Source of the DNA: Ipomoea triloba
Lineage: Eukaryota > Streptophyta > Magnoliopsida > Solanales > Convolvulaceae
DNA: 64,000 nucleotides
NCBI RefSeq assembly: GCF_003576645.1
Contig: NC_044918.1
Location: 30,378,074 to 30,442,073, forward strand
Direction of reading: 5' to 3'
The notes beneath the pieces were generated by a model. It was given only the letters and a program-made list of their open reading frames with translations, did no database searches and was not told the DNA's origin. Both the position numbers and the translations under genes were made by a program. Of this stretch, positions 23,501-34,596 are shown piece after piece (position 1 is the first letter of the stretch; every line of letters begins with the position of its first letter).

Positions 23501-24551
23501 GGTTCAAACGCTTGCATGATTTTCTGGTTTCAGTGGGATTCAGGTCCTCCAAGACTGATATTTCTTTATTTCACCGCTCTGTCGCTGGGTCTCTCATGTT
23601 CATTATGGTTTATGTGGATGACATCTCATTATGGGTAGTGACTCTGCTGCTGTTGGTACGTTGCTGATCAACTTGGCTTCAGCTTTCAAGATCCGTGATC
23701 TGGGCTCTCCTACCTTCTTTTTGGGTATTGAAACTGTGCCAGTCGATGGTGGTTATGTTCTTTCTCAGCGTAGGTATATGTCCGATATTTTGAATTGGGC
23801 TGGAATGGTGGATTGCAAGCCTCTTGCTACTCCTATATCCACGGCTCGTGGGGCTGTTCAGTCTGATGATCCGTTTGATAATCCTACTTTGTACCGGAGT
23901 CTAGCTGGGGCTTTGCAATATTTAACGGTGACTCGGCCTGATTTTTCTTTTGCCGTCAATCGGCTGTGTCAGCACATGCACTCGCCAACTGTGTCTCATT
24001 GGGTCTTGTTGGAGCGTGTATTGCGATATGTCAAAGCTACACTTCAGTTTGGTTTGCACCTACGACCCTCTCGGACTTCTGTTTTACATGGCTATTCCGA
24101 TTCTGACTGGGCCGATGATGCGGTTGACCAAAAGTCAACAAGTGGTTTTACTGTTTATCTAGGTGACAACCTGGTTTAGGAAGCAACGTACAGTAGCGCG
24201 ATCATCAACTGAAGCTGAGTATAAAGGTCTTGCAGATGTTGCGGCTGAGGTCACTTGGATTGTGTCTCTTATGGATGAGCTTGGTGTGCCGCTCTCTGCT
24301 CCGCCCTCTTTGTGGTGTGACAATCTGGGAGCTACGTACATGTGTGCCAATCCGGTGTTCCATGCACGGACAAAACACGTTGAAGTTGATTATCATTTCG
24401 TGCATGACAAGGTTGCCTCTGGGCTCTGAAGGTTCATTTCGTTTCCACACTAGATCAGGTGGCTGATATCTTTACCAAACCGCTATCAGTTAAGCGGTTT
24501 GAGGCACTCCGAGGCAAGCTTAATGTTGTGTCGTTACCACCTTATGCTTGA
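20506..24551 (+). pseudogene. copia gag-pol, broken by frameshifts and stops
   Basis: Gag starts at ATG 20506; a CCHC knuckle (C-x2-C-x4-H-x4-C) is at about 21373-21414 and the protease motif DTGA at 21508. The frame changes before the stop at 21805; the integrase region follows (H-x3-H and C-x2-C near 21900-22015, catalytic region TDIWDP near 22090, FDLGGE near 22287). TGA at about 22721 ends that frame. Reverse transcriptase continues in another frame from about 22980 (LDVHNAFLNG, YVDD at about 23611). It shifts again near 23630 (then SDSDWADD of RNase H), at about 24175, and near 24429 before the final TGA at 24549. At least five breaks make it non-functional as assembled. Confidence 0.9.
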
Positions 24552-24558
24552 GGGGGTG

Positions 24559-24672
24559 TAACAAGACTCTAGTAGTTCACTATGTTTAGACTTCTAGTTC
24601 ATTCCATATTCCCTTTGTATTTAGTGTATACTTGTATTCCTATTGTACTCAATCAATACACGTACATTCATC
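24559..24672 (+). repeat. 3' LTR of copia element (114 bp)
   Basis: 113 of 114 positions match the 5' LTR. It is preceded by a polypurine tract and followed by AGGGT (24673-24677). Confidence 0.85.
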
Positions 24673-24948
24673 AGGGTCAATAGTACTCCAAAAAAATACA
24701 AATCTCTTTTTAAAGAAATTTGAATTGTGGAGTATATAGACTCGTGTGCATCGGTGACTTGCGTATACGATTCAATCTTCTTGTGGCTTGCATCATATCA
24801 ACATTGGCAATGTAAGTTTAAGTTTGAAGAACTACCGCAGCAACGACGGTAACATTATATAGCATGCACAGTTTGCATACATTTTAGTGTTACGTTATCC
24901 CTAGCTGTTCATTTGTCTTTGTCGTCGCTAGCTACAACAGTCCTTTTT

Positions 24949-26426
24949 CTACTTCTTCTCCTCCTTTTCAATGGTGTGAATGTTGGCGCATTTGAATTTC
25001 TTCTTGATGCTTTTCATCAACTTGATGGAATCAATCCCTTCTCCTTTCACTACCAAGTGGTTTTTCTCCTCTTCAATGCCCACCGATTTCACCCCTGCAT
25101 CCATCCATGTGAGCAGGCAATCATCACTCTTCGTTAGTGCTAAGTTTATATAAATAAATAAAGAGAAAATATCATTTTTAGTCCCTCAACTATAATACAT
25201 GTATCAATTTTGGTCTTTGACTATTAAAATTTTCAAATTAGGTCCATGACTATTCAATGTGTATCACTTTTGGTCCTTGACTATTAACATTTTTAAATTA
25301 GGTGCATGACTATTCATTTTGTATCACATTTGGTCCTGCCGTTAAATTTTCCGGCCAAATTTCTGGCGAAGTCATCGGGGGTGACCGGCGTTTTCTATTT
25401 TATTATTATTATTATTTTTTATTTTTAAGTTTTTTTTATTTAAAAGTTACGGAGTATTAAAATAATTTTAAAAATAAAAATTAAATAAATTAGTCGGTCA
25501 CCGGTGACTTCGTCGGAAAATTTAACGGCAGGACCAAATGTGATACAAAATGATTAGTCATACACCTAATTTGAAAATGTTAATAGTCAAGGACCAAATG
25601 TGATACAAATTGAATAGTCATGCACCTAATTTGTAATTTTTAATAGTCAAGGACCAAAATTGATACATATATTATAGTTGAGAGACTAAAAATGATATTT
25701 GTTCATAAATAAATCAATGAGAGTATGTAGGAAAAATGATGCATCATTTTTATAAACAACTTGAACTTTAAGGGCAAGTAGCAAAACGTACTATGGAATA
25801 CAGTGAAATTGTTCATGTGTGATAGTTAATGGTTTAATTTTTTTTTTTGTTTGGTTTATGATTTATTTATTTTTTTTTTTAAAAATTGCTATAATATAAT
25901 GTGCACCCCAATGATATTGATGGTAATAAGGTTAGCGGAATATATTTATGAAAATGAGTAAACAAACTAGTAGGATCGCTAATAGTTTAAGTACAAGATT
26001 TGAACATGTCCCATGCCTGCTATAAGAGCCAAGTATTTATACTGACCAACGCCTAGTTTAAGTACAATGCCTGCTATCCTAAATGTGAAAAATATAATTA
26101 GTAATCAAAAGTGCAACACAAACCTTCTAAAAGTGCACAATGTATTCATTATAAGTGCACAAGTTTGGACATTCACACTTGGGCACAGCTTTTTTTTTTC
26201 TTTTTTAATCTATCACACACATATAGGGGTAAGATCAAATGAGAACCACATCTCCCATGTGAACTATTTATTGTGCATATTGTAATACCTAATTGTACAT
26301 TTGCAGATAAGTGATTATGCATCTTGGAAACATGCATTTTTGTAATTAGGATTGTGCAAATTGTAATACCTAATTGTGCAGTTTACACGTTTGCACGGGA
26401 GCAATGGTTTTCATCAATTGATTCTG

Positions 26427-26504
<78 letters not shown>

Positions 26505-27036
26505 NNNNNNNNNNNNNNNNNNNNNNNNNNNNNNNNNNNNNNNNNNNNNNNNNNNNNNNNNNNNNNNNNNNNNNNNNNNNNNNNNNNNNNNNNNNNNNNN
26601 NNNNNNNNNNNNNNNNNNNNNNNNNNNNNNNNNNNNNNNNNNNNNNNNNNNNNNNNNNNNNNNNNNNNNNNNNNNNNNNNNNNNNNNNNNNNNNNNNNNN
26701 NNNNNNNNNNNNNNNNNNNNNNNNNNNNNNNNNNNNNNNNNNNNNNNNNNNNNNNNNNNNNNNNNNNNNNNNNNNNNNNNNNNNNNNNNNNNNNNNNNNN
26801 NNNNNNNNNNNNNNNNNNNNNNNNNNNNNNNNNNNNNNNNNNNNNNNNNNNNNNNNNNNNNNNNNNNNNNNNNNNNNNNNNNNNNNNNNNNNNNNNNNNN
26901 NNNNNNNNNNNNNNNNNNNNNNNNNNNNNNNNNNNNNNNNNNNNNNNNNNNNNNNNNNNNNNNNNNNNNNNNNNNNNNNNNNNNNNNNNNNNNNNNNNNN
27001 NNNNNNNNNNNNNNNNNNNNNNNNNNNNNNNNNNNN

Positions 27037-27116
<80 letters not shown>

Positions 27117-27629
27117 GGTTCAGGTGCGGGTATAGCTTCCTGTGCGGTTGTGAGGTTATGCACTTTAAGCATTAAAATGGCGCACCTTAAGTACACAAAC
27201 CACGCAACTTAAGCATTAAAAATGGCGCATCTTAAGTATACAAACCACACACCTTAAGCATTAAAATTACGCACCTTAAGTACACAAACCACACATCTTA
27301 AGCACACAAACCACGCATCTTAAGAACCTTAAGTTTCAAAAACTCATGCACCTTAAGCATACAAATCATGCAACTTAAAAAGGAAAATCACGCACCTTAA
27401 CGTTCAAGTTGACGCACCTTACGTTTCAACAACTACTCACATTAAGCACACAACCCACGCACCTTAAGAAGGAAAATCACTCACCTTAGATTTGACATAC
27501 ATGCAAAAATTACCAAATTGCCACCATTTTTTTTTAATTTTGTTAATCCTGGACGTTGATTTAAGTAAGATCCATGGCTCAGATTTAACCGCACAACCGC
27601 ACGGGACACAGCCAACCGCACTGGAACTG

Positions 27630-27669
<40 letters not shown>

Positions 27670-28774
27670 GCGCACTCTAATGAGAACGGGTGCCCAGGAT
27701 AGAAATAAGAATGATTCACAGCCGTCCACGTGTCCAGATCAACGAATCAGATGTAATTTTAAAAAAATGGCGCAGTGGCATTTTCGTAAATAAATCAAAC
27801 TTTGGTGCAAGTAAATGTGTTATAAGTGCAAGTAGTTGGTGCACATTTGTAGGTAAAAAGTGCAAGTAAAATCACTTACAAGTGCACCTATTTTTACTTA
27901 CAAGTTCAAGTAATTTATTTTGCCAACATTTGTGCACCTAGGTGCAACTAGTTATAACGTTAGGTGCACTTAGTATTGATGCTCAATTTACATTTTACTT
28001 GCACGTGTAATACATTTTACATGCACTTGTCCATCTATTTTCACTTACAAGTGCAAGTAGTTTACCCTTTTAACATTCATGCAACTAAGTGCACGTAGTT
28101 ATAACCTTAGATGCAACTATATCTGGACACGTGGCGCACTGCGAAGCGTTCTCAGTTCTCTCCTGGACTCACCGTTCTCATTTGAGCGCAATATATATAT
28201 ATATTTGGTGATGTTCCTATGAGAACCACCCTCCCATAATTCCATGAGTTCATGAAAACCAATCTAGTGCATTAAAAAACATATCTGGATGATATTAATT
28301 GGGGGTAAAAAATTTGCATGTGCATATGGGCATGTGTTGTGTGGGAGCTTATATTCTTTGGGCTAAGAATGTTTAAGAAAGTATCGAACAAATACTACCT
28401 TGTAAAGAATTATGAGTATTTTAAAAAATAAAAATAAAGATAGCATATGATGTAATGAAACATTAAAAAAAAAAGTAATATGCATTTCTCAAATATTTTG
28501 CACCATGTATGTATATAAAGAAAATTAGAAATGGAAACCACATCAGCATAACATGAAGCACAGGAAATTGTATTGCATCTAGAAAAAGGACAAGTTACCT
28601 CTTATTCCGGCTGCAATATTCATGGCTTTAGCCCGACATCTCTCGGTGTTTACCGGCAAACTGATAGTAATCTTTTGCTGCAGAGTGAAGACCTTAGCTT
28701 AATTATACATATACTTAGGTTATAATTGACACATCCTTAATCTTGTTTATGGAAGAAGACACACATACCTTCAT
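24949..28774 (-). CDS. HMA gene 2: short heavy-metal-associated domain protein, 3 exons, 76 aa
   Basis: Exons on the minus strand: 28774-28769 (ATGAAG), 28677-28599 (79 nt), 25094-24949 (146 nt). Splice sites: AAG|GTATGTG, CTGCAG|CAAAAG, AGAG|GTAAC and GATGCAG|GGGTG; the joined frame is open to TAG. The product is just one HMA domain: KQKITISLPV, an AMNIAA helix, GVKSVGIEEEKNHLVV, EGIDSIKLMKSIKKKF, ending EKEEKK. Exons 1 and 2 have the same lengths as in HMA gene 1, 7.3 kb away, so the two are tandem duplicates. The CxxC metal site is missing, and the Lys-rich linker, Cys-rich tail and CaaX are absent, so it should be soluble. A premature stop could have truncated a HIPP-type tail. Intron 2 (3.5 kb) contains an N gap and (TA)n-linked elements. 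Confidence 0.85.
25168..25702. repeat. Foldback element with 'ttagtccctcaactata' arms
   Basis: The arms (tatcatttttagtccctcaa..., ...gagactaaaaatgata) are about 200 bp and nearly mirror images, with repeated 'ggtccttgactattaa' motifs and a GC-richer centre ('gtcaccggtgacttcgtcgg'). It lies within intron 2 of HMA gene 2. No clear target duplication. Confidence 0.75.
25703..26226. other. Intron DNA without recognised features
   Basis: AT-rich sequence of HMA gene 2 intron 2 with poly-T runs; nothing defined. Confidence 0.4.
26227..26430. mobile_element. (TA)n-associated element with 'tcaaatgagaacca' end
   Basis: It starts ggggtaagatcaaatgagaa after 'atata' and ends with 'atggttttcatcaattgatt' before a long TA tract, giving imperfect inverted ends. 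The core repeats 'attgtaatacctaattgt'. Confidence 0.6.
26431..27114. repeat. (TA)n microsatellite spanning an N gap
   Basis: TA repeats 26431-26504 and 27037-27112 enclose 532 N (26505-27036); the true tract length is unknown. Confidence 0.95.
27115..27635. mobile_element. (TA)n-associated element, inverse copy of the 12392-12994 family
   Basis: The core is tandem 'cgcaccttaagyacacaaac', the reverse complement of the other member's core. The ends are gggttcaggtgcggg and the inverse of cagttccagtgcggttgg. TA tracts lie on both sides. Confidence 0.7.
27668..28190. mobile_element. (TA)n-associated element with 'gtgcaagta' core
   Basis: The left end is GGGCGCACTCTAATGAGAAC and the inverted right end TGCGCTCAAATGAGAACGGT; inner 'cacgtgtccag' motifs also pair. 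The core repeats 'aagtgcaagtag'. TA tracts on both sides. Confidence 0.7.
28206..28568. other. Element end fragment and intron DNA
   Basis: 28206-28250 (gatgttcctatgagaaccac) looks like a truncated 'atgagaacca' end after a TA tract. The remainder is AT-rich intron of HMA gene 2. Confidence 0.45.
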
Positions 28775-28843
28775 ATTCTTCGTTATTTTCGAGTTTTTGA
28801 GGTGGGACTTGGTGCTTTTGGCCTGGGTTAAGCATTGTTTAAT

Positions 28844-28858
28844 TAATTTATATATAAA
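28844..28858 (-). promoter_or_regulatory. TATA box of HMA gene 2
   Basis: The minus strand reads CTCTTTATATATAAAT, about 75 nt upstream of the ATG at 28774. Inferred from position. Confidence 0.45.
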
Positions 28859-28859
28859 G

Positions 28860-29029
28860 AGACTGTTGTATATATGCTTGAGAGCGTCTAATTAAGTTGG
28901 GGAGGGTTCAACAACCCGTGGACTTAACTCCCAAACGCTTGAGCTTGATGGTATTTTATATACATGCTTATTATATAACATACTGACCAAGACTTTGTGA
29001 TTTAGCGGCATCCGATGTGATGGAATAAT
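28860..29029. other. Upstream DNA of HMA gene 2 with SINE-like head
   Basis: About 28985-29028 (gactttgtgatttagcggca...) resembles the SINE head at 20270 and ends where the GC-rich block begins. Confidence 0.4.
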
Positions 29030-29350
29030 TAGGACCGGGTGCGGAGCACGAACGGGACGGAACTGGAGCTGAGTGAACGTATGGACCCGGGGTCAACCGC
29101 GTGGCCGAGATCAGCCCTCGGCCACGGGTTACCCGCGCTCAGCCTCGGCCGAGCGTGGTGCTCGGCTTCGGCCGCAGCGCTCGGCCTCAGCACGCTCGGC
29201 CTCGGCTGAGTCCGCCACTTGGCCGAGGTCAGCCCTCGGCCTGGTGGCGGGGGTCTTGGGTCCGCGCGTGGACCGGGTCTCGCGGCGGCGGTTGCAGCTC
29301 AGGCCGTTGGACGCACTTTCCTGCGATTTCCTCGGGTCCGCTAGGCATAA
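29030..29350. repeat. GC-rich block with ctcggcc/ggccgag repeats
   Basis: About 320 bp of very GC-rich DNA built of interspersed CTCGGCC and GGCCGAG motifs, in sharp contrast to the AT-rich surroundings. Frames are open on both strands because of the composition; no protein family recognised. Most likely an LTR or other transposon fragment. Confidence 0.5.
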
Positions 29351-29848
29351 AGCTGATATAATCATTTGACATATCTTGATTATCACATTCACCAATAATC
29401 TTCATCCATTCTTCCCAGATTTCCTTATCTGATGCACGTTTACGAACTCTAAGCAAAATTATATCATCTATTGCTTTTAAAGCGACATCTTTAGGGTTTT
29501 CAAAAAAGAGACATCTTTAGCAATATTGTCCAATTATTCTTGGCTTCCAAACTTTACCCATATAACTAGTTGAATTGTTCATGCGGACCAATTATTCATC
29601 TATTTATCATTCGATATGTTCATTCTCTCCTCGGCTTAGGCATATATTGTGGGGCATTTGGAATAAGTAATTAATGATTCTTATTCATTTGACATATCAT
29701 TGATACTTGTTAGAAATTTTAGCAAAAAATGAAATTTTGAATGTCAATTTTGTGATACGAATATTTGTTTTGTCAATTTCTCATTTGAGTCGGTGAAAGC
29801 GATTCAAGTTATAATTATTATTATTATTATTATTATTATCTAGTTTAC

Positions 29849-29896
<48 letters not shown>

Positions 29897-29918
29897 ATAT
29901 ACGGAGTATATAATATAT
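29351..29918. other. Gene-free; microsatellites
   Basis: (ATT)n at about 29813-29840 and (TA)n at about 29858-29893. No gene seen. Confidence 0.5.
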
Positions 29919-30520
29919 CTATCTACTATACTAATTAATAAGAGCCAAAGAAAGTTAGGCCTATAATGAGTAGAAAAAATGACGGTCAAATTATTAAATT
30001 AAATGGATGGTTCAAATTATTTAGATTTATATTTTTGCTTAAAATTTCCTAATCTATCCTTAATTATATGATTTTTTGTTAAAATTTCTGTTAAATATTC
30101 TCTTCTCCCTTAATATTCTATTAACTTTTAAACTACCCATTAATTTCTATAAGAAAGGTCTTAGATTTGAACCTCATCGCAATCAAAGTTGACATATTGT
30201 TGAACATATACTTCGAATATGTTAGAGTATATTATTCAAAAATAAGTATCCAATTTTAAATTACTTTTATTAAATTAAATAAATTAGTAGTTACAACAAC
30301 AACTAAAATACATATGCATTTCTTTAATTTATAATTCGTTGTCTATAATGTCTTTATTCAAATAAAAATATTCATTATCAAAAAATTTAAAAAGAGATAT
30401 AATTTCATCATTTATATTGTCTATATTTTCTACAATGCAAAAATTCCCTATCTTCATATTTATCAATTAATTATATTCACTACATTGTTCATTGTTTTCT
30501 TTTTACACTACACCATCTAG
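29919..30520 (+). mobile_element. Helitron 5' part, truncated
   Basis: It begins TCTATCTACTATACTAAT after A, like the Helitron start at 34597, and is homologous to that element for about 600 bp (shared 'taataagagc', 'ttgacatattgttgaacat', 'attatattcactacattgtt'). The 3' end is not found. Confidence 0.6.
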
Positions 30521-31592
30521 TTGCTCAGGAGACAAGTGGTAGACAAAACTCTCTAAACCTCAATTTCAAGCAATGCAACAACTATGGCTGGAGATACACG
30601 ATTATATTAGCTTCCGCTATAAGATTAGATTAATTACATGCATTATGATTGTATATTTATTCTAACATGTTAACCAGTGGCTTTTATCATCTAGAATCCC
30701 CACTACACATTTCTAGGCTCCATATATATAATCACAGTGAAACCAAAACGGAAACTGCATGCATGCTGCATATGCCATTTGTATAGCCTTAACTTTCTCT
30801 AGTCTGTCACTGGCCTTCTGTTTGATTTCAGCTGAAATGGAGATTTGAATGAGCAATGTCGTAGCTAGGCATTTTAAATACAAAAGTTATGGATACTTTA
30901 AGGCTCCAGAACAACAGCAATAATGGTGAAGCTGTATCTACTATACACTACCTGCTGTGAACTACAAGGCTCAAGCATGACGGAAACTATAAACTAAATG
31001 CATCTTTGGAAGTTAAACTAGTTACTATCTATCATTCATAAACATATTGCTAGAAAAAAAAATAGCGTTCATGAACATAGTTAAAAATTACTCCAATTAT
31101 AATGTGGAGTAAATATTTGTAGTTGTTGGATATTAGTTATTGGCTCAGTCTAAATCTATTGTCGTCTTTGAAAGTGTACTTTAAATTGTAATAAATAAGT
31201 CTTATTTAATGTAGTTCTAATCCTTTGACATTAAAAATATTCAATTACCACCTTTGACAAATTTATCAGGTGTGGCACACATTCACATACATTTAAAATT
31301 CATAATAAAACTTAATGAATTATAATTATTAGTACTTCTAACATAATAACTAAATTGTTTAACTTTTTTATATATGGATAAATATTTTATCAAAATTCCA
31401 AATACATTTCATTCATTCAAAATTAAATTTATAATTTAAACATTGGATTTTGTCAAAAATTTATGTAGGTGATATATATAAAACTCACATGACCCAAACT
31501 TATTATACATTGATCCAAACTTGACCCAAACTTATTTTTTAAACTTAACATTGATCCACCACACATATATGAGCTGAAATAATGCCCATGCA
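30521..31592. other. Gene-free AT-rich stretch
   Basis: No gene, RNA or complete element recognised. Confidence 0.4.
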
Positions 31593-31843
31593 CAATCATT
31601 ATTGCATAGACCATGGTCCACACAGATGTGTGGACCAAAAATAATAAAAAGTATATTATTTTTGTACTGAAGGTACATTATTTTTGTATTGTAGGTACAT
31701 TATTTTAGAGTACATTATTTTTGTACTGAAGGTACATTATTTGATATATACTATAAAATAATGTACTTAGAGTACAAAAATAATGTACCTTTTATTTTTG
31801 GTCCACACAGTTGTCTGGACCATGGTCCATGCAATAATTTGCC
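31593..31843. mobile_element. TIR element C of the palindromic GTGGACC family, 'gtacattatttttgta' core
   Basis: The left end is CAATCATTATTGCATAGACC and the inverted right end GGCAAATTATTGCATGGACC; the next 50 bp of both ends are close inverted copies containing GACCATGGTCCA. The core repeats 'gtacattatttttgtactga'. The flanks do not show a convincing 9-bp duplication. Confidence 0.7.
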
Positions 31844-31944
31844 GCGCAGGTGAATATTTAAGTACTCAATCAATTGAGTTTTACCTTCCAACATATAAAC
31901 ATTGGTCCGAAACTCCGACCAACCATCTCTGTCGTCCTGGCGTT

Positions 31945-32307
31945 AAAAGTGTCAAATAGGCCACTGAACTTGTAGCTTTTGTGCAATTGGGCTATTGAAC
32001 TTAAAAAGTGTGCAATTGAACCATCAAACAAGCAAAATTTGTGCAATTGGATCATTTTTACAAAATTTTTTAATTCAATTTGAGTTAAAAATATTTCAAT
32101 ATTGACTCCCAACTAGTATAGTAGAAGAAAATGCCACTCTTAATACATATATGTTAGTAATATAATTGGATTTTACCAGAAAATTTTTGTAAAAATGGTC
32201 CAATTGCACAAATTTTGCTTGTTTGATGGTTGAATTGCACACTTTTTAAGTTCAATGGTCCAATTGCACAAAAGCAATAAGTTCAGTGACCTATTTGACA
32301 CTTTTTC
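31945..32307. repeat. Foldback element, 'ccaattgcacaaaag' arms
   Basis: The arms 'aaaagtgtcaaatagg...' and '...cctatttgacactttt' are inverted copies over about 130 bp, with repeated 'tgcaattg' motifs and an AT-rich loop. Confidence 0.75.
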
Positions 32308-32516
32308 CAAAAAAAAAAACAATCAATGTTTCAGTTCGGCAGAAATGTTGGTCTGAAAAAGCGAATTTTCTAACAGTGTATTACACTTTTTTCTTTAAAA
32401 AAAAATCATATGGACTCAGATTTGAATGAATACTTCCCATTTGGCTTATATAGTTATCCTCCTCAATATAATCACATTTTAATCCATACTTCAAATAACA
32501 TTTTATCTTTATATAA

Positions 32517-33566
32517 AGCTCTCTTTGTCAGAGCTTATAATTTATTTTAAACTACTAATAAGTTATAAGTTTTGTTTAGTAATGTTCCCAAAATAAGCTA
32601 TTAGCTTAAAATAAGAGTTTATTTTGAAAAGTTACTTTAGGTAGCTATTCAAAAATAAGCTACTAGCTTCTATTTTGAAAAGCTACTTTAGGTAGCTATT
32701 CAAAAATAAGCTACTAGCTTCTTAACTTTTTTCCTGCAAATTATATTGTGGACCATGGTCCACAATGCATTGTGGATCATGGTCATGGTTGATAGTGCAG
32801 TTGTGTTGAAAGGATACTGCAGTTGTGCTGAACTGATACTGCAGTTGTGTTGAAAGGAAACTGCAGTTGCGCAGAACAGAGGTCGTTCATCCGTTCAACA
32901 CCACTGCAGTATCCGTTCAACACAACTTTGGTATCCGTTAAACACAACTGCAATTCCAAACGGATGAAACGGTCTTTGTTCCGCGCAACTGCAGTTTCCT
33001 TTCAACAGAACTACAGTATCCGTTCAACATAACTGCAGTATCCTTTCAACACAACTGCAGTATCAGCCATGACCCATGGTCTATGGTATAACTATTGCTT
33101 TTTTCCATCCCTTTATCCTTATTATTTTAAATAAATGACATCTTTTAACCTTCTCAATTAAAATTCTTTTGGCCTTTTCTCTTAAATATGTTTGGTTGTA
33201 ATTTCAATTTGACATTTGTATGTTTAAACATTAAGTTTTGTATGAACTAATTTTATGAACTATAAATATTTTGTTTTACTTTATATATTTTCAAATATAT
33301 GTTCTTACTTTATATTTTATTAAAATATATTGATTTCATTATTTTATATTTTAATATGTAAACAAACCTATTTAAATTTAAAACTATTTAAGTTTTATGA
33401 AGATGTCCATTTTAGTCTTTTTACATTTATTAACTTATCAAAACGCGAATTCTATCAAATTCTTTTAAGCGTAACAACTAGCTTAACAACTCTTCAGATT
33501 TTAGCTACTAGCTTATAGCTTTTCAGCTTTCAGCTACCTTTTCAGGTAGGTTTGCCAAACATAGCC
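32517..33566. mobile_element. MITE of the GGCTATGTTTGGCA family, interrupted by element D
   Basis: The inverse orientation of 10829-11470: it starts gctctctttgtcagagc and ends tttgccaaacatagcc, with 'aaaataagctactagctt' motifs. Element D and its target duplication (32726-33106) split it. Confidence 0.75.
32735..33097. mobile_element. TIR element D of the palindromic GTGGACC family, nested in a MITE
   Basis: A perfect 9-bp duplication CTTTTTTCC flanks it (32726-32734, 33098-33106). The left end is TGCAAATTATATTGTGGACC, then atggtccacaatgcattg; the inverted right end is CAATAGTTATACCATAGACC. The core repeats 'ctgcagttgtgttgaaagga' and then its inverse. The related MITE at 10829-11470 retains the unoccupied site (inverse of ttaacttttttccat near 11277). 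Confidence 0.85.
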
Positions 33567-34326
33567 TAACTATATTAGTTTGATAATTCTTTGTAGTATA
33601 AAATTTTGAAATTGTCGGATATTAGTCCTTGACTAAGTGCTAAATGTTTGTTGACTGACGATAGGAATCTGCAATCCCTATTTGAGAGTATGTATAAGAT
33701 AAATTATACTCATGTGTAATAGCCTGCAAAAAAACACAAACAAAATAAATAGTATTAAGAAGACTTTGTGTGACAAGTTCAACTAAGAGGGTATGATTTT
33801 TTTTTTCATCTTTATAAGTGTAACGAAAATGTAATAATTAGTTTGGTAGTAATATTTGACTCGGTGCCAAATGTATTGTTAATTTGTCAGGTTTAGAAAT
33901 GTAATGTAAATGTAATTATTTAAGGTACATGTAATGATTAGTTTTGAATATAATCTTATTTAATGCATTCCAAGTCCTTAAATATTAAAAATGTATATTC
34001 ACAGTACCACTTTTGACAATATGAAAAAAAAAGTAAAGTTTAATAAACTACTTGAATATTATTACGTTCAAACCCTAGTGGTGGGGGCTTAAATTTTTTG
34101 GGCTGAAAAATATTTGAGAAAATATAGAACCGATACTACGTTGTAAATAATCATGAGTATTTAAAAAAATATATATATCAAGTATTTATTTTTTATAGAG
34201 TTTAATGACATGTAAATGGGAGATGGCTTGAATAAGAATTGTTCGAGATTAATTTATTGCATTCACTGTCTATTCCATTCTTGTAATTTTAAAACTCATC
34301 CTAATGTCACATTAGAGTGAGAGTAC

Positions 34327-34378
<52 letters not shown>

Positions 34379-34596
34379 CACACACATATGCTCTACCAAG
34401 TATGAATACTAATAACTAAATAATTAAACGTTTCAAAAAAAAACTAAATAATTAAACAATATATAATAAATACACAAATTAAAAATTATGATGAGTATTA
34501 AAACTAAATACAATACCTTCAAAAATTAAAACTAAATACAATTTATACTTTATTTGTCATTCTTGTAATTTACAACTCATCTTGGCCACCTCGAAA
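33567..34596. repeat. Diverged duplicate of 52320-54540, with (TA)n
   Basis: About 33600-34340 is homologous to 52320-52613 joined to 54303-54540 (shared 'cggtgccaaatgtattgt', 'cattccaagtcctt', 'ctcatcctaatgtcacat'). (TA)n at 34329-34378. No gene. Confidence 0.6.

Larger units (their letters stand above)
20362..24672 (+). mobile_element. Ty1/copia LTR retrotransposon, 4.3 kb, full length but coding-defective
   Basis: LTRs of 114 bp, a 5-bp AGGGT target duplication, a tRNA-iMet primer-binding site at 20476 and a polypurine tract (gaggggg) just before the 3' LTR. Domain order gag-protease-integrase-reverse transcriptase-RNase H is that of Ty1/copia. It inserted into a SINE-like sequence between the two HMA paralogues. 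Its GC content is clearly above that of its surroundings. Confidence 0.9.

Noticed and set aside
24913..25137. Plus-strand leucine-rich ORF
   Set aside because: It is the antisense shadow of exon 3 of HMA gene 2.
26324..27196. Long ORFs with Tyr-Ile repeats
   Set aside because: Translation of (TA)n and N; no start or domain support.
29073..29456. ORFs rich in Arg, Ala and Ser in the GC-rich block
   Set aside because: Open on both strands because of base composition; no conserved motif.
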